From NCBI GenBank assembly GCA_948467675.1, contig CAOKFI010000012.1, positions 1 to 58,824 of the forward strand: a DNA stretch of 58,824 bases. Reading direction: 5' to 3'. The notes under the pieces are model-generated. The model was not told the origin of the DNA and did not search any database. It saw only the letters and a program-made list of their open reading frames with translations. The position numbers were made by a program, and so were the translations under genes. Origin of the DNA: an uncultured Porphyromonadaceae bacterium. GTDB lineage: Bacteria; Bacteroidota; Bacteroidia; Bacteroidales; Muribaculaceae. Below, one piece after another: positions 36,361 to 43,926 of this stretch; the first letter of the stretch is position 1; each line of letters begins with the position of its first letter.

Positions 36361-38104
36361 ATATATTTTAAGTAAGCTATATCAGTCTGGATCCATATTA
36401 TGGATCTTTCCTATTCTGCTCATAATTCCGAATGCGATACTATGCGTTACGGAGTCCATGACATGGAGCGCCGCCATTGCCAATGTAGCGTTGCCACTGG
36501 GTGTCTACTATGTACTGATGTCACTTTCGCCGAATGCGGGACGATCCATCCTGCTACTTTTTCCTGTAATATTTTTTGCGGCATTCCAGATAGTATTGCT
36601 GTCGCTTTACGGACAGTCGATCATCGGAGTTGACATGCTGCTCAATGTTGTCACGACCAATTCCGGCGAGGTTGCCGAACTGCTTGACAATCTTATTGTT
36701 CCTATGGCTGCAGTTGTGGTTCTGTATGTGGTTCCGCTTGCATGGGGTGTTGTGTCCATGATAAAAAGACGCCGGGTGGCGGCAGGTTCATTGCGCCAGT
36801 GCCGGACGGCAGGCGTCACGATAGCTGCTACGGGTATTGCGGCCATGTGCGTGTCGTATGCATCAACGCCATACTACAGCGTCAGCACCGATCTGTTTCC
36901 GGTCAATGTAGCGTACAATGTCGGTACTGCGGTACGCCGTACAATCAGAACCAACAACTATTACGAGTCGTCGAAAGATTTCAGATACGATGCAACGACC
37001 TCACATGATCCGTCGCGCAAGGAGGTATATGTGATGGTGATCGGCGAAACAGGGCGCGCCCAGAACTGGCAGCTGTTCGGCTATGACCGCGAGACCACTC
37101 CCCGTCTATGTGCATCCGACGGCCTGATCGGTTATTGCCGTGCGCTTACAGAGTCGAACACTACCCACAAAAGCGTCCCTATGCTCATGTCGACACTGTC
37201 GGCTGAGAACTATGATTCGATATACAGCCGGAAATGTATCATCTCGGCATTCAAAGAGGCCGGATTCCAAACGGCTTTTCTGTCCATGCAGCGCTACAAT
37301 CATTCGTTCATCGATTTCTTCGGCATGGAGGCCGACACTACCGATTTCATACGTGAACGCAGTACGAAAGACACCCTGCTGTATGACGATGATCTGCTCG
37401 CAGCCGCATACCGGTTTATCAAGACTGCCAAGAATCCAAAGCTGCTCGTGGTTCTGCACACATACGGTTCGCATTTCAACTACCACGAACGCTATCCCGC
37501 ATCTTTCGCATATTTTATTCCCGACGATGCTCCGGAAGCCAGCCATAGATTCCGACAACGGCTGATCAATGCATACGACAATACGATCCGATATACAGAT
37601 CATCTGCTCGGAGAACTGACAGAATACCTCGACTCGATTCCAGATACCGACTGCGCGCTGATCTATACGTCGGATCACGGCGAGGACATATTCGATTACG
37701 GAAGCAACCGGTTTCTCCATGCTTCGCCTGTGCCCACATACCATCAGCTCCATGTGCCTATGATTATATGGATGTCGGAAACCTACAGAGCCCGCTATCC
37801 GGAAAAATGGCACAATGCATACTCCCACCGCAATCTCAACATATCCACAAGCGAGTCCATGGCCAACTCCCTACTGGACATAGCCGGTATCAATACACGC
37901 TACTGCGATCCGGCCAAGGCAGTCTGCAACCAGTCTTATATCGAGCCTATCAGAGTATATCTCAATGACCGGAACGAGGCTGTACCGTTACAGCGTGCGG
38001 GGCTAAAGAAAATAGACCTTGAGCTACTCGAAGTTAACAAACTTATCAACACGAGCAACAGCAATATTGCACAAAGTTTTCCAAAAATATTTTTACATAA
38101 TTAA
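36347..38104 (+). CDS. Phosphoethanolamine transferase (EptA/CptA family)
   Basis: Inner-membrane enzyme that moves phosphoethanolamine onto lipid A or core sugar. The start is ATG 36347 inside the end of the barrel gene (585 residues). Five membrane helices at about 15-35, 40-60, 67-88, 115-138 and 155-172 precede a periplasmic sulfatase-like domain: metal/nucleophile motif VIGETGRAQN with Thr235, NTTHKSVPMLMS near 268, and the metal ligands SDHGED and HASPVPTYHQLHVP near 440-470. Bacteroidales lipid A is often modified this way, which alters resistance to cationic peptides. Acceptor not deducible. Confidence 0.9.
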   Translation: MKHFRYILSKLYQSGSILWIFPILLIIPNAILCVTESMTWSAAIANVALPLGVYYVLMSLSPNAGRSILLLFPVIFFAAFQIVLLSLYGQSIIGVDMLLNVVTTNSGEVAELLDNLIVPMAAVVVLYVVPLAWGVVSMIKRRRVAAGSLRQCRTAGVTIAATGIAAMCVSYASTPYYSVSTDLFPVNVAYNVGTAVRRTIRTNNYYESSKDFRYDATTSHDPSRKEVYVMVIGETGRAQNWQLFGYDRETTPRLCASDGLIGYCRALTESNTTHKSVPMLMSTLSAENYDSIYSRKCIISAFKEAGFQTAFLSMQRYNHSFIDFFGMEADTTDFIRERSTKDTLLYDDDLLAAAYRFIKTAKNPKLLVVLHTYGSHFNYHERYPASFAYFIPDDAPEASHRFRQRLINAYDNTIRYTDHLLGELTEYLDSIPDTDCALIYTSDHGEDIFDYGSNRFLHASPVPTYHQLHVPMIIWMSETYRARYPEKWHNAYSHRNLNISTSESMANSLLDIAGINTRYCDPAKAVCNQSYIEPIRVYLNDRNEAVPLQRAGLKKIDLELLEVNKLINTSNSNIAQSFPKIFLHN

Positions 38105-38183
38105 TTTTCAGATATTTGCAATTTTATCCACATTAAAAAGTTTTCCGAAATGAAAATCCACATAGTATTTTTACCGCTACATT

Positions 38184-38215
38184 CTTGCACAATTTCATAA
38201 AAGGGAGTAGATTTG
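38184..38215 (+). promoter_or_regulatory. nrdDG promoter
   Basis: CTTG at 38184-38187, 20 bases, TAGATTTG at 38208-38215 (exact -7). It lies inside a longer frame that begins at 38185, which supports the later nrdD start at 38284; the leader would be about 65 bases. Confidence 0.7.
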
Positions 38216-38283
38216 CATCATCGAACCATAACACTAACGGATCACTCTACTTGAGTCAACCGATAAATCTACAAACCCTCAAA

Positions 38284-40491
38284 ATGATACAGACAGTCAT
38301 CAAGCGCGACGGCCGCGTCGTAGGCTACAACGAAGAAAAAATCAAGGCTGCTATACGCAAAGCCATGTTGCAAACAGAAATGGGCGAAGATGAGACCCTC
38401 ATCCAGAAAATCGCCGACCGCATAGGTGTGACCGGCAAAGAACGTATGACTGTAGAAGAAATTCAGGATCGTGTTGAGGTAGAACTCATGAAAAGCCCCC
38501 GCAAGGAGGTGGCCAAACGCTATATCGCATACCGCGATCAGCGCAGCATAGCCCGCAGAGCCAAGACCCGAGACATGTTTCTGGAAATTATCGAAGCGAA
38601 AAACAACGATATAACCCGTGAAAACGCCAACATGAACACCGATTCGCCGGCAGGCATGATGATGAAGTTCGCCAGCGAAACCACCAAACCGTTTGTAGAT
38701 GACTATCTGTTGTCACAGGAAGCCCGCGATGCAGTGCGTCACGGCTATCTGCATATTCATGACAAAGACTATTACCCCACCAAAAGTCTCACATGCGTCC
38801 AGCACCCGCTCGACCGCATCCTTCAATACGGCTTCACAGCCGGACATGGAGAATCACGTCCGGCAAAACGCATAGAGACCGCAAGCATAATAGGCTGTAT
38901 ATCTCTTGAAACAGCTCAGAACGAAATGCATGGAGGCCAGGCCATACCGGCATTCGACTTCTATCTGGCTCCATTCGTACGCTCCTCGTTCATAGAAGAA
39001 ATCAAGAACCTCGAATCGCTGAGCGGACAAGACCTGTCTCATCTATACAATGCTGCTATAGATGACTTCCTGAAACGTGACCTTAACGGTCTCGAAGGAG
39101 ACGCCCGTATGCTTCAGCACGCCATAAACCGCACAGTAAGTCGCGTACATCAGGCTATGGAAGCATTCATTCACAACATGAATACAATACATTCACGCGG
39201 AGGCAATCAGGTAGTATTCAGCTCGATCAACTATGGTACCGATACTTCGGCAGAAGGACGGTGCATAATTCGTGAACTTCTCCAGTCCACATACGAAGGC
39301 GTAGGCAACGGCGCTACTGCGATATTCCCGATCCAGATCTGGAAAAAGAAACGCGGTGTAAGCTATCTTCCAGAAGACCGGAACTACGACCTTTACCAAC
39401 TCGCATGCAAAGTGACCGCACGACGGTTCTTCCCTAACTTCGTAAATCTGGACGCAACGTTCAACCATCACGAGAAATGGGATGCCAACGATCCCAAACG
39501 CTATCAATATGAAGTAGCTACAATGGGATGCCGTACACGAGTGTTCGAGAACAGGTTCGGAGAAAAGACATCTATCGGACGCGGCAATATCAGCTTCTCC
39601 ACCATCAACATAGTACGTATAGCCATCGAGTGCATGAACATTGTCGATCAGGAAGAACGTATCGAACGCTTTTTCAGCAAACTCGATGAAATACTGGAAG
39701 TAGCCGCCCGACAGCTATGCGACCGCTTCGATTTCCAGAAAACAGCATTGGCAAAACAGTTTCCGCTGCTTATGACCCGCCTGTGGAACGGCGCAGAAAA
39801 CCTCAAACCGGACGACACTATCGAGTCTGTCATAAATCAAGGAACACTTGGCATAGGCTTTATCGGTCTGGCGGAATGTCTTGTCGCTCTTACCGGCAAA
39901 CACCACGGCGAAAGCGCCGAATCCCAAACTCTCGGCATACGCATAATAAGCTACATGAGATCCAAAGTCAATGAATTTGCCGAACGCTATCAGCACAACT
40001 TTTCAGTACTGGCGACTCCAGCCGAGGGCCTTTCCGGCAAATTCACATCAAAAGACCGAAAGACATTCGGCATAATCCCGGGTATCACAGACAAGGTATA
40101 TTATACCAACTCCAATCACGTACCGGTATATTACAAATGTTCACCACGGCACAAAGCAAAGGTAGAAGCCCCTTATCATGAGCTGACCGGCGGCGGCCAT
40201 ATATTCTATGTGGAGATAGACGGAGACGCCACACACAATCCACAGGCCATAGCCGACATAGTCGACCTGATGGACAAGCACAATATAGGCTACTGCTCTG
40301 TAAACCACAACCGCAACCGTTGCATGAGTTGCGGCTATGAGGATGCTACCGAGAACCTTGAAGAATGTCCGAAATGCCACAGTCACGCTATAGACCGCCT
40401 ACAGCGCATAACCGGATATCTTGTGGGAACTACCGACCGGTGGAACAGCGCCAAGCTGGCAGAACTGAATGACCGTGTAATCCACAAATAA
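38284..40491 (+). CDS. nrdD: Anaerobic ribonucleoside-triphosphate reductase
   Basis: Class III ribonucleotide reductase making dNTPs without oxygen. 735 residues from ATG 38284: an ATP-cone (IKRDGRVVGYNEEKI, residues 5-95), the barrel core, a zinc site (C680, C683, C695, C698) and the glycyl-radical motif RITGYL with Gly711. The ATP-cone implies dATP/ATP regulation. nrdG follows 7 bases after. Expected in a strict anaerobe; nothing odd seen. Confidence 0.96.
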   Translation: MIQTVIKRDGRVVGYNEEKIKAAIRKAMLQTEMGEDETLIQKIADRIGVTGKERMTVEEIQDRVEVELMKSPRKEVAKRYIAYRDQRSIARRAKTRDMFLEIIEAKNNDITRENANMNTDSPAGMMMKFASETTKPFVDDYLLSQEARDAVRHGYLHIHDKDYYPTKSLTCVQHPLDRILQYGFTAGHGESRPAKRIETASIIGCISLETAQNEMHGGQAIPAFDFYLAPFVRSSFIEEIKNLESLSGQDLSHLYNAAIDDFLKRDLNGLEGDARMLQHAINRTVSRVHQAMEAFIHNMNTIHSRGGNQVVFSSINYGTDTSAEGRCIIRELLQSTYEGVGNGATAIFPIQIWKKKRGVSYLPEDRNYDLYQLACKVTARRFFPNFVNLDATFNHHEKWDANDPKRYQYEVATMGCRTRVFENRFGEKTSIGRGNISFSTINIVRIAIECMNIVDQEERIERFFSKLDEILEVAARQLCDRFDFQKTALAKQFPLLMTRLWNGAENLKPDDTIESVINQGTLGIGFIGLAECLVALTGKHHGESAESQTLGIRIISYMRSKVNEFAERYQHNFSVLATPAEGLSGKFTSKDRKTFGIIPGITDKVYYTNSNHVPVYYKCSPRHKAKVEAPYHELTGGGHIFYVEIDGDATHNPQAIADIVDLMDKHNIGYCSVNHNRNRCMSCGYEDATENLEECPKCHSHAIDRLQRITGYLVGTTDRWNSAKLAELNDRVIHK

Positions 40492-40498
40492 ACCGGAT

Positions 40499-40996
40499 AT
40501 GCTCCGATCAGAGACTCTTAACGTAATCGATATAATAGCCGGGACCTCAGTAGATGGTCCCGGCTTGCGCTCTGCCATATATTTTGCAGGATGCGACCAC
40601 CGATGCCCCGGATGCCACAATCCACAGTCATGGAATCCGGATGCAGGAACACCCAGAACCATAACGTCCATAATGGATCTAATCGACGAGGAGGGATTCA
40701 ATGTCACATTCAGCGGCGGAGATCCTTTGCAGCAGCCTGTCAGGCAACTGACAATTCTGGCTGAAGCCATAAAAAAATCCGGCAAAACGATCTGGTGCTA
40801 CACCGGATACCGTTACGAAGATATATGCCGGCAAACTGAAATGCAACCGTTACTTAAACTGATCGATGTACTTGTAGACGGCCCGTTCATTGCATCGCTT
40901 CGCGATACATCATTACGCTTCAGAGGATCTTCCAATCAGCGCATGATAGATCTCAGCAAATCGACTCCAGACAATGTAGTACTCTACACCGAGTGA
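40499..40996 (+). CDS. nrdG: Anaerobic ribonucleotide reductase activating protein
   Basis: Radical-SAM enzyme that installs the glycyl radical on NrdD. 165 residues, usual length. The 4Fe-4S motif CxxxCxxC is at C32, C36 and C39 (GCDHRCPGCHNP); the GGE-like segment is FSGGDPL near 75-81. Co-transcribed with nrdD. Confidence 0.95.
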   Translation: MLRSETLNVIDIIAGTSVDGPGLRSAIYFAGCDHRCPGCHNPQSWNPDAGTPRTITSIMDLIDEEGFNVTFSGGDPLQQPVRQLTILAEAIKKSGKTIWCYTGYRYEDICRQTEMQPLLKLIDVLVDGPFIASLRDTSLRFRGSSNQRMIDLSKSTPDNVVLYTE

Positions 40997-41069
40997 ACAC
41001 CGTATAAATGATCCGCAAACGCAACATTCACATACGCAATATTTCCTCTATCCAATATCCAAGGGATTC

Positions 41070-41774
41070 TCATGACAGAAGAGCGATAATGCCTGAGGCG
41101 TACTGACGGCCAACAGGAAGTACTGTCCCCGTAAGCAGCCTTACGGCAGATCGGTTAAAACTGTGAATCTTGTTTCGCGACACGATATAGGAACGATGTA
41201 TTCTCACAAATTCCCCTTCAGGAAGCATAGAGCCCACATTTTTCAAAATAATTCTGGATACAATACATCCACCTGATTCACGGAATATCTTGGAATATCC
41301 CTCCATAGCCTCTACATATAATATATCGTCAAGAGGAATAGTTACATTATTATACTCCTGCTTCAGGACAATACTGCGCGGAACCGCAGTTACCGAGGCG
41401 TCCTGACGTGAATGCTCTATACGCCGCAATGCTTTTGCAAAGGCTATTTCGAAACGGGAGTAAGCAAACGGTTTGTGCAGATAGTCCACAGCATCGAGAT
41501 TAAACCCTTCGAGAGCATAATCAAGATAAGCGGTCGTAAATATAAAACAAGTACCAGCAGGCAACTTCGCTGCTATATCGAGACCGCTCACATCGGCCAT
41601 CTCGATATCGAGAAATGCAATATCCGGCGGAGACTGCTTTATGGCGGCCATACCCTCATCCGGATCCGAATACGTATGCAATTCGATTCCCCCCATCCGG
41701 CAGCAGAACTTTTCAATGACCTCCAGTGCCAAAGGCTCGTCATCTATAGCTATACATCTGACTTTGCGTTCCAT
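41070..41774 (-). CDS. LytTR-family response regulator
   Basis: 234 residues: receiver domain at 1-120 with acidic pair D11/D12, phosphoacceptor D56 (FLDIEM), Thr/Lys switch residues (FTTAYLDYALEGF, HKPF), then a LytTR DNA-binding domain at about 132-234 (DDILYVEAMEGYSKIF, RIHRSYIVSRNKI). LytTR proteins bind direct repeats about 21 bases apart; such repeats occur upstream of the divergent Cbp1-like gene and of susC. The kinase gene is 7 bases upstream in the same operon. Confidence 0.95.
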   Translation of the reverse strand: MERKVRCIAIDDEPLALEVIEKFCCRMGGIELHTYSDPDEGMAAIKQSPPDIAFLDIEMADVSGLDIAAKLPAGTCFIFTTAYLDYALEGFNLDAVDYLHKPFAYSRFEIAFAKALRRIEHSRQDASVTAVPRSIVLKQEYNNVTIPLDDILYVEAMEGYSKIFRESGGCIVSRIILKNVGSMLPEGEFVRIHRSYIVSRNKIHSFNRSAVRLLTGTVLPVGRQYASGIIALLS

Positions 41775-41781
41775 CTGATTT

Positions 41782-42810
41782 CTATACGAGTTTAATCGTC
41801 AGGTCAAGGTTGAAGATTCCGTCACGTTCATATGTATCGAGGGTATATTTTCCAGGATATATACCGCTAAGACGCGCACGGCAGTTATCAAGGCCGACAG
41901 GCAATTCGGTACGGAATTCCCCGACATGCTTCATCACAGAATTACACGTCCGGAACCTCAATACACCGCCAGCTATAGCAAGACTGATCTCAATAACACA
42001 ATCACGCGTGGTAGAGACTCCGTATTTAAACGCATTCTCCACAAACGTAAGCAATATCATAGGAGGAATCCTATAGCCTTCGTTATCAGCATCATGACTC
42101 CATTTCACCATTGTATGACGGTTAAGTCTCAATTCCTGCAGATCGATATAATTCTGGATATAGGTGATCTCATCTTTAACAGACACCAGATCATTGTCAA
42201 TGGTAATATAAGTGTATTTCAGAATCTCGGTAAATTTTATAAAAGCATCTTCTGCTTTTTGCGAGGTTCCGATCACAAGACTATACAACGAATTAAGAGT
42301 ATTGAACAAAAAATGAGGACTTATCTGAGCCTTGAATATCGCCAGCTCGGCTTTGTCCCGCTGATGTTCCAGGCGCTTTTGAAGCAATACCTGACCATAT
42401 AACTCCTTGACAAATGCGACCGACACGGAGTATCCTATCACCAACGAAAAAATAAGCCACAGGCTCAATGTTATACTATAGTCACGCACACTCGTCTGAA
42501 ACGCACTCATGGACGGCGTCACAAAATCAAGGTCCGGTAACGGAAACTGTGTCAGCAACCAGTTTCCGGCCACAAGAGCTGCAAGCCATCCGGCAATTTC
42601 CCTATAGCGCCCGGCAATAAACAACTTTGGAAATCTGATATGTTTGACTGCAAAATAACATCCATAGAAAAACACACATGCCGTCATGAAAAATACCGTG
42701 CCACAGTTCAGCCAGTATCCCGCCGGCCCCAGAGCTATCAGTACAGGCATAAACACGACACAGAAAAATATGTCGAGTATAAGCGAGCCCTTGTTTTCCA
42801 ACGATACCAT
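41782..42810 (-). CDS. LytS/YehU-type sensor histidine kinase
   Basis: 342 residues with about four membrane helices (10-28, 34-54, 72-88, 112-134), no large periplasmic sensor, a short coiled coil, and a His_kinase domain with phosphoacceptor H166 in ISPHFLFNTLNS. The N-box is ENAFKYG near 258-264. The signal is probably sensed in or near the membrane. It precedes its LytTR partner. A near-perfect promoter (42846-42815, minus strand) ends only four bases before the ATG, implying a leaderless message or an internal start (Met21). Confidence 0.93.
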   Translation of the reverse strand: MVSLENKGSLILDIFFCVVFMPVLIALGPAGYWLNCGTVFFMTACVFFYGCYFAVKHIRFPKLFIAGRYREIAGWLAALVAGNWLLTQFPLPDLDFVTPSMSAFQTSVRDYSITLSLWLIFSLVIGYSVSVAFVKELYGQVLLQKRLEHQRDKAELAIFKAQISPHFLFNTLNSLYSLVIGTSQKAEDAFIKFTEILKYTYITIDNDLVSVKDEITYIQNYIDLQELRLNRHTMVKWSHDADNEGYRIPPMILLTFVENAFKYGVSTTRDCVIEISLAIAGGVLRFRTCNSVMKHVGEFRTELPVGLDNCRARLSGIYPGKYTLDTYERDGIFNLDLTIKLV

Positions 42811-42814
42811 ATTG

Positions 42815-42846
42815 CAAAATTAACACATTGGCACATGCCCGACAAA
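42815..42846 (-). promoter_or_regulatory. Promoter of the LytS/LytTR operon, apparently leaderless
   Basis: On the minus strand: TTTG at 42846-42843, 20 bases, TAATTTTG at 42822-42815. The start codon is at 42810, so transcription would begin within about 0-3 bases of the ATG. Confidence 0.6.
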
Positions 42847-42862
42847 TCCAGCCAACCACATC

Positions 42863-42927
42863 TATTTACAATTATATGCCGTTTATTTACAGATCCGAAG
42901 AAATTACAATGAAAAATCTTATTTTTG
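42863..42927 (+). promoter_or_regulatory. LytTR-type direct repeats and promoter of the Cbp1-like gene
   Basis: TATTTACA occurs at 42863-42870 and again at 42884-42891, a 21-base offset (two helical turns). The second copy extends to TTTACAGATCC (42886-42896), then exactly 23 bases, then the -7 box TATTTTTG (42920-42927). The 11-base string and the 23-base spacing recur at susC. It replaces a normal -33 element, as expected of an activated promoter. Confidence 0.65.
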
Positions 42928-42958
42928 CATATAGATTCGTCTTTCAATTCAGGCCAGT

Positions 42959-43822
42959 ATGAAATATCCGATATCAGCATTCTTGATTATACTGTTATTA
43001 CTGCCATCCTGTAGAACCGACATGCAGCAGCCTGACCAGCAAGCTCTTGCCGAAGCATCGAAACAGGAACTGATCACCGCACTCAACGAACGGGATCAGC
43101 TACTCTCTCTTGTTAAAGAGATTTCCAACAGTATGGAACGGATCGAATCGCTGGAGAACATACTGACCGTCAACGATATGCAGCCTCGCGAACAGTCCAC
43201 GCAACGCACACGGATACTCGGAGAGATATCCGGCATACAGCATACGCTGCGACAACGCCGTGAACAATTACAATCATTCGAAGCCAGAATGAACGAATTA
43301 TCATTGCTTAATGATGACTTCAGAGATATAATAAAAGCGCTGCATAAACAGATCGATTCCCAATCAGCCGAAATGATGCGTCTAAAAGACAACTTGTCCG
43401 ACGCACACCAACTCATAGATTCATTATCCGAAGAAGTAGACTCACTGAACAATACTGTAATAGCTGTCAGCAATGAACGAAACGCTGCGGAATCGACATC
43501 ACTCCGTCTGGAGACCGAACTCAACACTTGCTACTATATAATAGCGCCGAAATCCGAATTACGTGCACACAATATCATTGAAACCGGATTTCTACGCCGA
43601 TCAAGACTTATGCATGGCGATTTCGATCAGGGTGTCTTTACGGTCAGCGACCGGCGTACCACTGATTCAATCGACCTCAATTCCCGAAAGATCAGGATAC
43701 TGACCAATCATCCGGCTGATTCATACGAAATAATCGATACAAATACCACAAAAACACTACATATTACCGATCCCAAAAGATTCTGGAACTTAACAAACTA
43801 TTTAGTAGTCCAGACCGAGTGA
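42959..43822 (+). CDS. Cbp1-family coiled-coil lipoprotein (collagen-binding adhesin-like)
   Basis: 287 residues: lipoprotein signal with lipobox LLPSC (Cys18), a long coiled coil at about 30-190 (repeated E/Q/L heptads, for example RRREQLQSFEARMNEL), and a conserved C-terminal domain beginning CYYIIAPKSELRAHNIIETG near 193 and ending RFWNLTNYLVVQ. This matches the Bacteroidales family annotated as Cbp1 collagen-binding glycoprotein adhesin; binding to collagen here is inference from the name only. It is divergent from the LytS kinase and shares promoter design with susC 1 kb downstream. Confidence 0.82.
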   Translation: MKYPISAFLIILLLLPSCRTDMQQPDQQALAEASKQELITALNERDQLLSLVKEISNSMERIESLENILTVNDMQPREQSTQRTRILGEISGIQHTLRQRREQLQSFEARMNELSLLNDDFRDIIKALHKQIDSQSAEMMRLKDNLSDAHQLIDSLSEEVDSLNNTVIAVSNERNAAESTSLRLETELNTCYYIIAPKSELRAHNIIETGFLRRSRLMHGDFDQGVFTVSDRRTTDSIDLNSRKIRILTNHPADSYEIIDTNTTKTLHITDPKRFWNLTNYLVVQTE

Positions 43823-43840
43823 CAATTCCGATTTGTTTTA

Positions 43841-43903
43841 TTATCAGATTTTAGCTGTCTGTTTACAGATCCTTGACCGGTCTGTAAACAGACTTTAATT
43901 TTG
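43841..43903 (+). promoter_or_regulatory. susC promoter with LytTR-type direct repeat and 13-base inverted repeat
   Basis: TTATCAGAT (43841-43849) and TTTACAGAT (43862-43870) are 21 bases apart; TTTACAGATCC ends at 43872, followed by exactly 23 bases and TAATTTTG (43896-43903). In addition GTCTGTTTACAGA (43857-43869) and TCTGTAAACAGAC (43881-43893) form a perfect 13-base inverted repeat with an 11-base gap, ending two bases before the -7 box. Two regulators, or one binding in two modes, may act here. Confidence 0.65.
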
Positions 43904-43926
43904 CTGCAAATCAGATAATATTCATT

